DNA from: Cephaloticoccus sp.
Lineage (GTDB): Bacteria; Verrucomicrobiota; Verrucomicrobiia; Opitutales; Opitutaceae
Length of the DNA: 64,000 bases
Direction of reading: 5' to 3'
NCBI GenBank assembly: GCA_030833445.1
Contig: JAURHD010000007.1
Coordinates: 99,891-163,890 of the forward strand
The position numbers and the translations under genes were made by a program. Below are positions 10,095 to 19,375 of the stretch, piece after piece. The notes below the pieces were generated by a model, which worked only from the letters and a program-made list of their open reading frames with translations, was not told where the DNA came from and ran no database searches. Positions within the stretch are counted from its first letter, which is position 1, and each line of letters starts with the position of its first letter.

Positions 10095-10994
10095 TTGTGG
10101 GCGCTGTTTGCGATTCCCAGCGTGGATCAATCAAACCTCGCCCTCGCCAAGGACCTACTGACCGATGCGCCGTTTGCTTACGATGAAGGGACCTCTGAAG
10201 ACGACGGTCATGTGCTTTATTACGTGAATGAGTCCAACCGACCCGCCGCCGTGCATTGGTTGGATGATCTGGTTAAAATGCATGCTGGAAAAATTCGTCC
10301 GGTCACGGCCGAACAGCAGGCTTTGATTGATGCGGTCCTGACTTCGGACAAACCGCATCGCGCGGCCCGTGAACTGGCTGATCTGCACGAACGCGGGGAG
10401 ATCGCAGCCGGCATAGTTTACGATCCGCCAACCGTGCGCCACCTGATGGACCGATTACATGCCCGTGAACCGTTGTTTTATACCGCCCTGCAGACCCTGC
10501 TGAGTCACCACCTCGTCGACATGCTGACACTGTTCCGGCAGTTAATCGGCGAGGATATCGCCCTGGCCAATGAGATCGTCAAGAGCGGCCTGTCGCGCGA
10601 TCCCTTTTTGCAAAGCCGACAGGATTCCATGGGCGAAATTCGCAATTGCCTGATCGCATTCCGAATCATCAATCCGATGGACCAGTTGAAAAATAACGGC
10701 ATCACCAACCCATACAGGGCTTATATGGAACTGGCGGTGACGGGAGACGAGATCATCGCCCCGATCGATGGGATCAAAGTCACCCTGCAACGGGCGGATT
10801 TCCTGAATGCGATTCATTCGATCCGGGGTAATCTTTATCAGGGCCATTCCTTTGCCAGCTTCGATACGCAGTCACCGTGGATCACCCCGGAGATTGCCCA
10901 CCCGTTTCGATTCATTCGACAACGCCTGGCCGCGCGCCCGGATTTGAAACCACTGGACGCACTTTATATGTTGGAGCGCGCTGTCGCAGTGTAG
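10095..10994 (+). CDS. Unknown protein; probable frameshifted N-terminus
   Basis: A 299-residue frame that I cannot assign to a family. It is rich in helices and contains no membrane segment. The only conventional start in frame is a TTG at 10095, but the same frame is open back to the purL stop and reads protein-like just before it (NVEIDTG). A separate ATG at 10012 opens a coding-like frame (MDADPAAQLRFLEVQ...) that ends in TAG at 10078-10080. Adding one base near 10077 would join the two into a continuous protein of about 327 residues with FGETVEIDTGLWALF at the junction. So this is either a single-base deletion, a sequencing error, or a gene that starts at TTG. It follows purL on the same strand. 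Confidence 0.65.
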   Translation: MWALFAIPSVDQSNLALAKDLLTDAPFAYDEGTSEDDGHVLYYVNESNRPAAVHWLDDLVKMHAGKIRPVTAEQQALIDAVLTSDKPHRAARELADLHERGEIAAGIVYDPPTVRHLMDRLHAREPLFYTALQTLLSHHLVDMLTLFRQLIGEDIALANEIVKSGLSRDPFLQSRQDSMGEIRNCLIAFRIINPMDQLKNNGITNPYRAYMELAVTGDEIIAPIDGIKVTLQRADFLNAIHSIRGNLYQGHSFASFDTQSPWITPEIAHPFRFIRQRLAARPDLKPLDALYMLERAVAV

Positions 10995-11062
10995 CTGGAG
11001 CGAAGCGTGGCTGCCGGCTGGATTCAATTTGCGCGAGGGCAGGGAAAGAATTCAACTCCGCC

Positions 11063-12475
11063 ATGAAAAACGATATCCCCTATGCTCCATTGCTGCGGCA
11101 AACCACGGAGCATGCATTGGCGTATCTGCAAGCCCTGCCAGATGCCCCAGTCGGAGCCACCGCCACTCTCGAACAACTGCGTGAGCGACTCGGTTACCCT
11201 CTGCCGAATAGTCCCCAGGACCCGGCCAAGGTTATCCGTCAACTCGTAGCCAATGTGGAAGGCGGCCTTACCGGTAGTGCCGGTGGTCGTTTCTTCGCGT
11301 GGGTGATCGGCGGCAGTGTGCCGGCGGCCCTTTCGGCGGATTGGTTGACGTCCACGTGGGACCAAAACGCCGGGATGTTCACCGTCGCCCCGGCCGCGGC
11401 CGTCGTCGAGGAAGTCTGCGGGCGTTGGTTGCTCGAACTGCTCGCTCTACCGGCGACGGCGAGTTTTGCGTTGGTCACGGGTTGTCAGATGGCACATGTC
11501 ACCTGCCTTGCCGCCGCGCGCAATGCCGTATTGGCCAAACACGGATGGGACGTTGAACAAAAGGGACTCGGTGGAGCCCCCGCGATTCGGGTGGTGACCG
11601 GAGATCAGCGGCACGGCACGATCGAACGGGCGTTGCGCTTGTTGGGGATGGGCCGGGATTGCGTGATCGACATTCCGGTTGCACCCAACGGCCAGTTGAC
11701 CGCGGCGGCGTTGGAGAGCGTGTTGGTGGCGGCACCGGATAACCCGACCATCGTGCTATTGCAGGCAGGTGATCTGAACACGGGGTCATTCGATCCCTAT
11801 TTGGAGCTCATACCGGTGGCACATCGTTTCGGTGCTTGGGTGCATGTCGACGGCGCATTTGGTCTGTGGGCGGCCGCCAGTCCCGCCTACCGTCACTTTA
11901 CCGTTGGGATGGATCAAGCCGACTCGTGGGCCACCGACGGGCACAAGTGGCTCAATGTGCCCTACGATTGCGGCTACGCCATCGTGGCTGATCGGGAGGC
12001 GCACTACCGTTCACACTCACATCACGCCAACTATCTCACCCACTCTGAAATCGCGCGCGACCAGGTGGACTGGAATCCGGAATACTCCCGGCGTGGTCGG
12101 GGTTTCCCCACGTATGCGGCCATCGCCAGCCTCGGACGCGAAGGCATCACCCAAATCGTGGATAATTGCTGCCGCCACGCGCACGCCATCGTCACCGGCG
12201 CGGGAAAACTGGACGGCGTGGAGGTTTTACACGTGCCCCACATCAACCAAGGCCTGTTGCGTTTCCTGGCCCCCAAGCCGGGAGCCACCGACGAGGATCA
12301 CGACCGGCTGACCGAAATGATCACGGCGCGGATCGTGGCCTCGGGCGAAGCGATGTTTGCCTGCACCACTTGGCGCGGCATTCGTTGCATGCGCGTTTCC
12401 GTGAGTGGTTGGCAGACCGACGAAAATGACGTGGATCGAACCGTGAAGGCGATCGCGGCGGCGCTGAAATCCTAA
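11063..12475 (+). CDS. PLP-dependent group II decarboxylase-like enzyme
   Basis: A 470-residue fold-type I PLP enzyme related to aromatic-L-amino-acid and glutamate decarboxylases. The ATG at 11063 is preferred because AGGGAAAG precedes it and homology begins just after it, although the frame is open further upstream. Landmarks are GGRFFAWVIGGSVPAA at the substrate entry, VTGCQMAHVTCLAAAR for phosphate binding, HVDGAFGLWAAASP with the PLP-ring aspartate, and TDGHKWLNVPYDCG, where Lys295 should carry the cofactor. The substrate cannot be deduced; tyrosine, tryptophan, glutamate or aspartate are all possible in this superfamily. It lies 68 bp after the preceding unknown gene. Confidence 0.85.
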   Translation: MKNDIPYAPLLRQTTEHALAYLQALPDAPVGATATLEQLRERLGYPLPNSPQDPAKVIRQLVANVEGGLTGSAGGRFFAWVIGGSVPAALSADWLTSTWDQNAGMFTVAPAAAVVEEVCGRWLLELLALPATASFALVTGCQMAHVTCLAAARNAVLAKHGWDVEQKGLGGAPAIRVVTGDQRHGTIERALRLLGMGRDCVIDIPVAPNGQLTAAALESVLVAAPDNPTIVLLQAGDLNTGSFDPYLELIPVAHRFGAWVHVDGAFGLWAAASPAYRHFTVGMDQADSWATDGHKWLNVPYDCGYAIVADREAHYRSHSHHANYLTHSEIARDQVDWNPEYSRRGRGFPTYAAIASLGREGITQIVDNCCRHAHAIVTGAGKLDGVEVLHVPHINQGLLRFLAPKPGATDEDHDRLTEMITARIVASGEAMFACTTWRGIRCMRVSVSGWQTDENDVDRTVKAIAAALKS

Positions 12476-12482
12476 GACAGGC

Positions 12483-13055
12483 ATGCAATCGCTTTTGCGC
12501 AAAATCACCCGATGCACGGTATGCGCGGTCCATCTGCCCCATGGGGTGCGGCCGGTGGTGGCAGCGTCGGACCAATCGCGAATCGTAGTCATCGGACAGG
12601 CACCGGGCCGACGCGTCCACGAATCAGGCATTCCGTGGAACGACCCCAGTGGGGACAACCTGCGTAACTGGCACGGGGTGGATAAGTCCGTATTTTACGA
12701 TCCCAACAACTTCGCCCTCATCCCGATGGGATTTTGCTATCCCGGCACAGGGAAATCCGGCGATCTGCCACCCCGTCCCGAGTGTGCACCACTGTGGCAT
12801 CCACCACTGCTGGACCGCATGAAAAAGGTCCGGTTGACCTTGCTGATCGGGCAATATGCCCAGGCTCGCTACTTGGGTGAGCGCGCCAAAAAGAACCTCA
12901 CCGAAACCGTGCGCAACTTCAGCGAATACCTGCCTGAATTTCTGCCCCTGCCCCATCCTTCGCCACGCAACCGACTCTGGTTAAGACGTAATCCGTGGTT
13001 TGAGGCCGAGCTGCTGCCCGTTTTACAAAATATCATCCGCAACACCCTGCAGTAA
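12483..13055 (+). CDS. Uracil-DNA glycosylase-like protein
   Basis: A 190-residue member of the uracil-DNA glycosylase superfamily. The early segment IVVIGQAPGRRVHESGIPWN matches the motif 1 loop of this fold (GQAPG with a downstream polar residue), and the late LPHPSPRNRLWLRRNPWF matches motif 2 (HPSP). The central part carries MGFCYPGTG and LIGQYAQARYLG, typical of the small UDG-like branch. A short cysteine pair near the N-terminus (CTVCAVHLP) recalls the metal or Fe-S site of family 4/5 enzymes, but I see only two cysteines there and do not claim a cluster. Base-excision repair activity is therefore inferred. It starts 7 bp after the decarboxylase-like gene. Confidence 0.8.
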   Translation: MQSLLRKITRCTVCAVHLPHGVRPVVAASDQSRIVVIGQAPGRRVHESGIPWNDPSGDNLRNWHGVDKSVFYDPNNFALIPMGFCYPGTGKSGDLPPRPECAPLWHPPLLDRMKKVRLTLLIGQYAQARYLGERAKKNLTETVRNFSEYLPEFLPLPHPSPRNRLWLRRNPWFEAELLPVLQNIIRNTLQ

Positions 13056-13146
13056 CTTCCGATCATTTAGTTGGTTCGGTCAGTGACCTCAAATGACTGC
13101 AAATCTCGTTTGTAAACCCTCCGTTGGACGCGTTGCATAGTGCGCT

Positions 13147-15996
13147 ATGTCTCTTGGTTTTGTTGGACAACGTTGCATGAGTGAGCGCGAGCCCGAATTG
13201 GGTCTCGGGCTGGTTACGGAGCTGGATCACAACCGGATCACGGTGGAATTTCCGGCGACCCGCGAAAAGCGGATCTACGCCCGGGGCACTCCGGTGTTGA
13301 AGCGCGTGCAATTCAATGTGGGCGACAAAATCGCCACCCGCGAAGGAGCGAGCTTCACGATTGAGACCGTGACCGAGGAAAACGGCGTGCTCATCTACGC
13401 CGGCAGTGACAAGCGCGTGCCAGAATCGGGCATTTCCGACATCACCAGTGTGAGCTCTCCAGCCGAACGATTGATGGCCGGACAAGCCGATCCCTCGGAG
13501 GTATTCGATCTGCGCTTGCGCACCTTGGAAAATCAATCGCGGCTGCGACAATCGGCCGTGCGCGGCTATCTCGGGGGGCGTATCGATCTGATTCCTCATC
13601 AGTTCTACATTCTGCACGAAGTCGCCAGCCGCCACATCCCCCGGGTCTTGCTGGCGGACGAAGTTGGTCTCGGTAAAACCATCGAGGCCTGTCTCATCCT
13701 GCAACGCCTGCTGGTCATCGGCCGGGTCAAACGCGCCCTCATCCTCGTCCCTGAATCACTGGTGCACCAGTGGTTCGTCGAACTGCTGCGCCGCTTCAAT
13801 CTCTGGTTCACCATTTTCGATGAACCCCGCTGTCTCGCCTGCGAGGAAAGCGAGCCGGACAAAAATCCATTTCAATCCAGTCAACTCGGGCTAGCGAGCG
13901 TCAGTTATCTGGCTGGTAGTGAATCCCGTAAAGAACAGATCGTCGCCGCTGGTTGGGATCTGGTTATCGTGGACGAGGCCCATCATCTGGCGTGGAACCA
14001 ACAGGAATCCAGCGCCGATTATCAACTCGTCGAGCAACTGGCCCAGAATTGCCCCGGCCTGCTGCTGTTGACAGCGACTCCCACTCAGCTCGGGCTCACC
14101 GGCCACTTTGCCCGGTTACGCCTGCTGGATCCGCATCGTTACGACGACTATCAGACATTTCTGGAGGAATCGGATCGCTTCGGCGCCGTGGCGGCCATTG
14201 CGGACAAGATCATCGCGCACCAGCCACTCACGACCAAAGACCACACCACGCTGCGCAAAATCTTCGACCGGGATCCGGCGGGACTGGATGCCCATTTGGA
14301 AGCGCTATCCGCCGGCAAACCCGGCGCGAGTGAAGCCTTGCTTCGCACCTTGCTCGACCAGCATGGCACCGGCCGGGTCGTGTTTCGCAATACCCGCGCG
14401 GCGATGACCGGCTTCCCCAAGCGCAAGTATTGTCCGGCCGCCTTGGCCGACGGTTCACCCACCTTGCTCACCCGCATCGCCCGCGAACTGCAGGCCGAGG
14501 AAACCGGCGACCACGAGAGCATCCGCTACTCTTTCAAGGACGACCCGCGCATTGATTGGTTGATAAAACTGCTGAAGTCGCACTCCTCGGCAAAAATCCT
14601 CCTGATCTGCAAAACCGAGCGCAAGGTGCTCGCCCTCGAAGCCGCCATCAAGGAACGGCTAAACCTGAATCTCGCGCTCTTCCATGAAGGGCTGCCCCTC
14701 GTGCAACGCGACCGTCAGGCTGCCTGGTTTGCCGAACCCAACGGCGCCCAACTCCTGATCTGTTCGGAGATCGGCAGCGAAGGGCGCAATTTCCAATTCG
14801 CCCATCACCTCGTGCTCTTCGATCTCCCGCTCAACCCGGGCTTGGTGGAGCAGCGCATCGGCCGACTCGACCGCATCGGGCAAACCCAGACCATCCGCAT
14901 CCATGTGCCTTATCTTACCGGCAGCGCCGATGAAGCGGTGGCGGAGTGGTTCCATCGCGGACTCGATGCCTTTGAAACCTCCCTGCATGGCGGCAACGAA
15001 TACTATCAGAATTATCACGAGCGCCTGCTGAAACTCGCCGTGGATTATGGCGAAGGTCGGCTCAAAGAAACCGCACAAACCAAGCTCGAGTTTTTCATCA
15101 AGGAGACCGCCAAATTCCATGGTGTGCTGGCAGAAAAGCTGAAATCAGGGCGGGATCATTTGCTCGAACTCAACTCTTTCAACGGCACCGTCGCCAACGA
15201 GGTGATCGAACGGGTGCGTGGCGCAGACGGAGATCCACGGTTAAAAACCTTTCTCACGGAACTGCTCGATCATTTTGGCGTGCGGGTAACCGATCACGAA
15301 GAGGGCGATATCACGCTAAATGCGGATCATGCCTACGTCGAAGGGTTCCCATCGATTCCCCGTGATGGCATGCTGGCCACCTACGACCGTTCGCGAGCGA
15401 TCGTCCGTGAGGACATTCGCTTCTTGTCCGCCGATCACGCCCTCGTACAGGACACCATTGACCTGTTAATTGATTCTCCGGCCGGCACCACGGCCTTCTG
15501 CCTGCAGGAAGCCGACAAGCCCAATCTGTTGCTCGAAGCTGTCTTCGTGCTCGAGACCATGGCCGAAGCCCGTTGGCATGTGGACCAATTTCTCGCACCC
15601 ACACCCGTGCGTGTGCTGGTCGATATCCACGGTCGCGATCTTACCGATGAACGCGACACCTTCTCGCTGGCGCGTGAAATCACGGATGCGCCTCTGCCGC
15701 GCTTTTTGGAAAAACCCGGATTCAACTCCACTCTGCTGAAGAATCTGCTCGAAGCCGCCACGGAACGCGCCACCACCCGCACTCTGTCCCTGAAGCAAAC
15801 CGCCCGGGAGACCGCCGCGGCCGTGCTGACCGCTGATCTGCAACGACTGGTCACGCTCGGGAAGCTCAACGAGAACGTGCTCCCAGAGGAAATTGATCTT
15901 GCCAAGAAACAGGTCCGTCAGACCCGCACCGCGATCGAACAAGCTCGCCTGCGCCTCGATTCCATCCGGCTGATCGTCGAAGGCGTGGACCTGTGA
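13147..15996 (+). CDS. rapA: RNA polymerase-associated SNF2 helicase RapA
   Basis: A 949-residue Swi2/Snf2 ATPase that matches RapA from end to end: N-terminal Tudor-like domains beginning MSLGFVGQRCMSEREPELG, then LIPHQFYILHEVASRHIPRV, the P-loop LLADEVGLGKTIEA (Lys177), the VIVDEAHHLAW box, the C-terminal helicase lobe with LICSEIGSEGRNFQFAHHL, and QRIGRLDRIGQ (motif VI). In E. coli RapA binds RNA polymerase and promotes its recycling. The start shown aligns with the E. coli N-terminus. RapA is best known in gamma-proteobacteria, so its presence here is of some interest. No gene around it is clearly linked in function. Confidence 0.93.
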   Translation: MSLGFVGQRCMSEREPELGLGLVTELDHNRITVEFPATREKRIYARGTPVLKRVQFNVGDKIATREGASFTIETVTEENGVLIYAGSDKRVPESGISDITSVSSPAERLMAGQADPSEVFDLRLRTLENQSRLRQSAVRGYLGGRIDLIPHQFYILHEVASRHIPRVLLADEVGLGKTIEACLILQRLLVIGRVKRALILVPESLVHQWFVELLRRFNLWFTIFDEPRCLACEESEPDKNPFQSSQLGLASVSYLAGSESRKEQIVAAGWDLVIVDEAHHLAWNQQESSADYQLVEQLAQNCPGLLLLTATPTQLGLTGHFARLRLLDPHRYDDYQTFLEESDRFGAVAAIADKIIAHQPLTTKDHTTLRKIFDRDPAGLDAHLEALSAGKPGASEALLRTLLDQHGTGRVVFRNTRAAMTGFPKRKYCPAALADGSPTLLTRIARELQAEETGDHESIRYSFKDDPRIDWLIKLLKSHSSAKILLICKTERKVLALEAAIKERLNLNLALFHEGLPLVQRDRQAAWFAEPNGAQLLICSEIGSEGRNFQFAHHLVLFDLPLNPGLVEQRIGRLDRIGQTQTIRIHVPYLTGSADEAVAEWFHRGLDAFETSLHGGNEYYQNYHERLLKLAVDYGEGRLKETAQTKLEFFIKETAKFHGVLAEKLKSGRDHLLELNSFNGTVANEVIERVRGADGDPRLKTFLTELLDHFGVRVTDHEEGDITLNADHAYVEGFPSIPRDGMLATYDRSRAIVREDIRFLSADHALVQDTIDLLIDSPAGTTAFCLQEADKPNLLLEAVFVLETMAEARWHVDQFLAPTPVRVLVDIHGRDLTDERDTFSLAREITDAPLPRFLEKPGFNSTLLKNLLEAATERATTRTLSLKQTARETAAAVLTADLQRLVTLGKLNENVLPEEIDLAKKQVRQTRTAIEQARLRLDSIRLIVEGVDL

Positions 15997-16002
15997 GGCA
16001 AC

Positions 16003-16245
16003 TCAGCCCGTGGGTTTGGCCTGCGTGCCGTAAAACGGAATAATCTGCTTCAGGTGACCCTGCACAATCGCCCCCACGGTTTCGGGCGGCAACGAACCTT
16101 TGTGCAGCTCGAACACCGCGACCAGCAAGGCCAGTTCGATGTCGGTCTTCTTGGCTGCCACACTCTTCATCGATGCAACGATTTCGAGGGCCTTTTTCTC
16201 GGCCTGTTTGTATGCTTTAAAATTATCTTCGGTGGGCGTCGCCAT
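16003..16245 (-). CDS. Small conserved-looking protein of unknown function
   Basis: An 80-residue soluble helical protein starting MATPTEDNFKAYKQAEKKA and ending with HLKQIIPFYGTQAKPTG. The frame is open much further upstream, but that part is cysteine- and arginine-rich and out of character, so the ATG at 16245 is preferred; an ATG at 16284 is the alternative. Neither has a clear ribosome site. No domain is recognised. It is convergent with rapA, the two stops being 7 bp apart. Confidence 0.55.
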   Translation of the reverse strand: MATPTEDNFKAYKQAEKKALEIVASMKSVAAKKTDIELALLVAVFELHKGSLPPETVGAIVQGHLKQIIPFYGTQAKPTG

Positions 16246-16343
16246 GCCATAAAGGGGTTCACGGGTGGTGCCATCGTCAAGCATGCAGTAACCAGTCGCC
16301 GATGTTGAATTGACCCGGCCGCCCAAGTCGCTAGCTTTCGAGC

Positions 16344-16694
16344 ATGCCCCAATCCGCGACCCGTTTGGTCGGTGTGCTGCTCCTAAGCGGAGTGCTCTGC
16401 AGCTGTCAGGGCACAGCTCCCCAAGCGGTGCATACCCCCACCCAGCCTCGAGATGCCTTTGCCGCCCAACGTGAGCGCCAGTCTTACATCGACTCAAACT
16501 ACCAACAGCAGCTCAAGACTGGGCGCGCAGGAAATGAGAAAGAAGCCCGTGCACTCGCGGCCTTGGAATGGGAAAACCACGAGCGGCATCGCACCGACAA
16601 TCCATCCTGGTCGACAAGTTGGAGCACAGCGGATGCTGCGAAGCGTCGCCAAAAGGAATTTGAGGAAAAATTGGACGACCTCGACTTGAAGTAG
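16344..16694 (+). CDS. Probable small lipoprotein
   Basis: A 116-residue protein with an N-terminal signal of lipoprotein type: MPQSATRLVGVLLLSGVLCSC, with LCS-C giving an acceptable lipobox and the second cysteine as the lipidation site. The rest is hydrophilic and charged, with an alpha-helical stretch (QRERQSYIDSNYQQQLK) and an acidic C-terminus (KEFEEKLDDLDLK). No known family is recognised. It probably sits at the membrane facing the periplasm. It diverges from the small gene at 16003-16245 and is convergent with xerD, whose stop is 8 bp away. Confidence 0.6.
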   Translation: MPQSATRLVGVLLLSGVLCSCQGTAPQAVHTPTQPRDAFAAQRERQSYIDSNYQQQLKTGRAGNEKEARALAALEWENHERHRTDNPSWSTSWSTADAAKRRQKEFEEKLDDLDLK

Positions 16695-16702
16695 AGCCGA
16701 GC

Positions 16703-17650
16703 CTACTCCCGGTTGCGCGGGTGAAACTTGGCGTGCTGATCGATCAATCGCTTCGACTCGACCGCCGTGTAAATCTGGGTCGTAGAAATATTGGCGTGAC
16801 CGAGCATTTCCTGGATCGCGCGCAAATCCGCTCCGCCGCTCAATAAATGCGTCGCAAATGAATGCCGCAACAAATGCGGTTTCACGGTCTTGTTGATACC
16901 GGCGAGTTTCGCGTATTTTTTAACGATAAACCACAGTGTCACGCGTGACAGTCCGTCGCCGCGTTCACTGAGAAAGAGTTGGCTGCCGGTGCGTGCCTTG
17001 ACGAAATGCGGCCGCCCGGCCTCCAGCCAAACCTTGATCGCATCCGTCGCTTTGCCGCCAATGGGCACCACGCGCTCCTTCGAACCTTTGCCGAAAACCC
17101 GCAGGAATCCATGCTCCAGATCGACCTGCTGAATCGTGAGACCACCAAGTTCCGAAACGCGCAGCCCACTGGAATAAAATAATTCCAACAAGGCCTTGTC
17201 GCGCAGCGCATGCGGAGTGCCGCCGATGGGAGCCGCGAGCAGGCGCTCGACCTCGTTGGCGGTCAACGTGCCCGGGATGGAGCGGGTTTGCTTTGGACTG
17301 ACGAGTAACGCGGTGAAATCATCATCCCGGTATTTTTCCCGCACGAGGTAGCGGGCAAGTCCCCGCAACGCCGTCAATTTACGCGCGAGGCTACTGACTT
17401 TGAGCTCATCGCCCGTAAGCGAATGAATCCATTGCGCAACCACATCACCCGGGGCCGTCCGCCAATCCTTCACCCCACGCCGCGTCAAAAAAGCGGCACA
17501 CTGATCCAAGTCGGAGGCGTAGCTTTCCTGCGTCTTCGCCGACAGACCCCGTTCGAGGTCGATAAAGTTCAGATAGCCATCGATGTCCTCGGCCAAGCCG
17601 CCGGTGGATCGGCTGCGCAAACTCTGACGGATTGGCCGGCGGCCTTTCAC
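16703..17650 (-). CDS. xerD: Tyrosine recombinase XerD-type
   Basis: A 315-residue tyrosine recombinase with an N-terminal SAM-like core-binding domain (residues about 20-110) and a catalytic domain carrying all expected residues: Arg164 in SSGLRVSELG, Lys188 in GKGSKERVVPIG, His259 and Arg262 in HLLRHSFATHLL, His285 in MLGHANISTTQIY and nucleophile Tyr294. Length and sequence fit XerC/XerD rather than phage integrases, implying resolution of chromosome dimers at dif. XerD versus XerC cannot be decided from one copy. It is separated from infA by only 12 bp on the same strand. Confidence 0.9.
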   Translation of the reverse strand: MKGRRPIRQSLRSRSTGGLAEDIDGYLNFIDLERGLSAKTQESYASDLDQCAAFLTRRGVKDWRTAPGDVVAQWIHSLTGDELKVSSLARKLTALRGLARYLVREKYRDDDFTALLVSPKQTRSIPGTLTANEVERLLAAPIGGTPHALRDKALLELFYSSGLRVSELGGLTIQQVDLEHGFLRVFGKGSKERVVPIGGKATDAIKVWLEAGRPHFVKARTGSQLFLSERGDGLSRVTLWFIVKKYAKLAGINKTVKPHLLRHSFATHLLSGGADLRAIQEMLGHANISTTQIYTAVESKRLIDQHAKFHPRNRE

Positions 17651-17662
17651 GGCCGGGCAAAC

Positions 17663-17926
17663 TCAGTAACGCCGGCGCTGAAAGCCGCCGGGGCGCGGAG
17701 CATTTTGTTCCCGCACGCGATAGGTGATGCGGGCCTTTTCCAAATCGTAGGGACTCATCTCCATCTTCACCGTATCGCCGGTCGCGATCTTGATGAAGTG
17801 CTTGCGCAGCTTGCCCGAAATATGGGCCAGAACCACATGTCCGTTGGACAATTCTACCTTGAACATAGTGCCGGGGAGGACGGCGGCAACTTTGCCCTCT
17901 ACCTCAATCGAATTCTCATCAGCCAT
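17663..17926 (-). CDS. infA: Translation initiation factor IF-1
   Basis: An 87-residue OB-fold protein. The core [38 protein letters not shown] and [19 protein letters not shown] is the standard IF-1 sequence. It binds the ribosomal A site with IF-2 and IF-3 during initiation. It is about 15 residues longer than the usual 72 because of a basic C-terminal tail (ending GGFQRRRY) and a few extra N-terminal residues. It heads a short minus-strand unit with xerD. Confidence 0.95.
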   Translation of the reverse strand: MADENSIEVEGKVAAVLPGTMFKVELSNGHVVLAHISGKLRKHFIKIATGDTVKMEMSPYDLEKARITYRVREQNAPRPGGFQRRRY

Positions 17927-18068
17927 AGATTGGGAGGGACGTAACAGGTGTAGCTTGGTTCATAGAAGATGGTGTGCGTGCGTAAAACCCACTTGTAAGC
18001 CTTATAAGCACCCGGTAAGTCAAGGTTTTCCCCGTGGAGCGACTGCCGGAGGGGACTTACAACCCACC

Positions 18069-18608
18069 ATGGAACCCACCAAAAAGACCGCCCCTGAGTG
18101 TCCGTTTGAAAAACGGTTTCCCTCCCAACTTGTGCGGGATGACACGTTTTTCATGAGTCTGGCCTACAACCAGGCCATCGATGCCTGGCGGCAGGGAGAG
18201 GTGCCCATCGGCGCGGTAATCGAGCGCGACGGTGAAATTCTGGCCCTCGCCCACAATACAGTCGAGGCCGCTCACGACCCCACCGCCCACGCTGAAATTC
18301 TGGCCATCACCCAGGCTGCGAATGCCATCGGCAACTGGCGGCTGGAAGGTTGCACCCTCTACGTCACCAAGGAGCCCTGTCCGATGTGCTCCGGGGCCAC
18401 TCTGATGTCACGGCTCAAACGCGTCTGCTATGCAGTCGGCGATCCCAAGATGGGCTGTCTCGGCGGGGCCACGGACCTCAATGCCCTGCCCCGCGTGAAT
18501 CATCATCTCGAATTATCCAGTGGTGAAATCATGGCCGACGAATGCCGTCACCTCCTGCAGACTTTTTTCAAACTGAAACGCAGTGATGAAGACACACCGG
18601 GCGGTTGA
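18069..18608 (+). CDS. tadA: tRNA-specific adenosine deaminase TadA
   Basis: A 179-residue zinc cytidine/adenosine deaminase. The zinc and proton-shuttle motif HAE lies at 74-76 (PTAHAEILAI) and the PCPMC motif with Cys104 and Cys107 follows at the usual distance. The late MADECRHLLQTFFKLKR matches the TadA C-terminus. TadA converts the wobble adenosine of tRNA-Arg(ACG) to inosine. The ATG at 18069 is chosen because homology begins about 25 residues later; the frame is open further upstream into the infA promoter region, which is unlikely to be coding. The gene diverges from infA. Confidence 0.9.
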   Translation: MEPTKKTAPECPFEKRFPSQLVRDDTFFMSLAYNQAIDAWRQGEVPIGAVIERDGEILALAHNTVEAAHDPTAHAEILAITQAANAIGNWRLEGCTLYVTKEPCPMCSGATLMSRLKRVCYAVGDPKMGCLGGATDLNALPRVNHHLELSSGEIMADECRHLLQTFFKLKRSDEDTPGG

Positions 18609-18632
18609 CGTATCCGCGAGTCGGTGTAGGTT
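18605..18632 (+). promoter_or_regulatory. Possible sigma-70 promoter for sodA
   Basis: A TTGACG (-35) at 18605-18610, overlapping the tadA stop, is followed after 16 bases by TAGGTT (-10-like) at 18627-18632, about 40 bases before the sodA start. The -10 is weak, so this is tentative. Confidence 0.3.
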
Positions 18633-18672
18633 GTCCTTTCCCGTAAATATCAAAACATAATCAATCAAGATC

Positions 18673-19305
18673 ATGGCATACGAACTCCCCCAATTAGCCT
18701 ACGCGCCTAACGCTCTCGAACCGCACATTGATGCCCGCACGATGGAAATTCATCACGGCAAGCACCATCAGGCTTACATCACCAACGCCAATAATTTCCT
18801 CAAGGATCACGCCGATCTCGCTGCACTCTCGGTCAACGACCTGATCGCGGATCTGTCGAAGGTTCCTGAGGCGATCCGCGGCGGCCTCCGCAACAATGCG
18901 GGTGGCCACGCCAACCACTCCTTCTTCTGGACCATCCTCGGTCCGGGCAAGGGCGGCACGCCTTCCGGTGCGCTTGGTGATGCAATCACCGCAACCTTCG
19001 GTTCCTTCGACGCCTTCAAGGAAGCCTTCGCCAAGGCCGGGGCCACGCGCTTCGGTTCAGGTTGGGCCTGGCTCTATGTGACCGCCGACAAGAAGCTCGC
19101 CGTCGGTTCCACCGCCAATCAGGACAGCCCGTTGATGGGCACCGCCGTTGCTGGCATCGCTGGCAAACCCGTCATCGCCCTCGATGTCTGGGAACACGCC
19201 TACTACCTTAACTACCAGAACAAGCGCCCCGACTATATCGCCGCCTTCTGGAACGTGGTAAATTGGGACGCCGGTGCGAAGAACTACGCCGCTGCGATCG
19301 CCTGA
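18673..19305 (+). CDS. sodA: Superoxide dismutase, Mn-type
   Basis: A 210-residue Fe/Mn superoxide dismutase that removes superoxide in the cytoplasm. Metal ligands are visible as His27 ([12 protein letters not shown]), His82 ([10 protein letters not shown]), Asp171 and His175 ([12 protein letters not shown]). The GGHANHS segment and the glutamine in ANQDSP (Gln150) are characteristic of the manganese form, whereas iron enzymes carry the glutamine earlier in the sequence. No signal peptide is present. A strong intrinsic terminator follows, so it is probably transcribed alone. Confidence 0.94.
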   Translation: MAYELPQLAYAPNALEPHIDARTMEIHHGKHHQAYITNANNFLKDHADLAALSVNDLIADLSKVPEAIRGGLRNNAGGHANHSFFWTILGPGKGGTPSGALGDAITATFGSFDAFKEAFAKAGATRFGSGWAWLYVTADKKLAVGSTANQDSPLMGTAVAGIAGKPVIALDVWEHAYYLNYQNKRPDYIAAFWNVVNWDAGAKNYAAAIA

Positions 19306-19323
19306 TCGAAATTCAGTTTCAAC

Positions 19324-19356
19324 AAAAAGCCGCACCTTTCGGGGTGCGGCTTTTTT
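19324..19356. terminator. Bidirectional intrinsic terminator, sodA/tolB
   Basis: A 13-base inverted repeat (AAAAAGCCGCACC with its complement) flanks the loop TTTCGG and is followed by a T-run. The A-run on the left makes it work for either strand, serving sodA from the left and tolB from the right. Confidence 0.9.
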
Positions 19357-19375
19357 GTGAGTGGACGCTTCGTTT

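Noticed and set aside
10877..11062. N-terminal extension of the decarboxylase-like protein
   Set aside because: It overlaps the preceding gene and has no homology; the ATG at 11063 has a good ribosome site.
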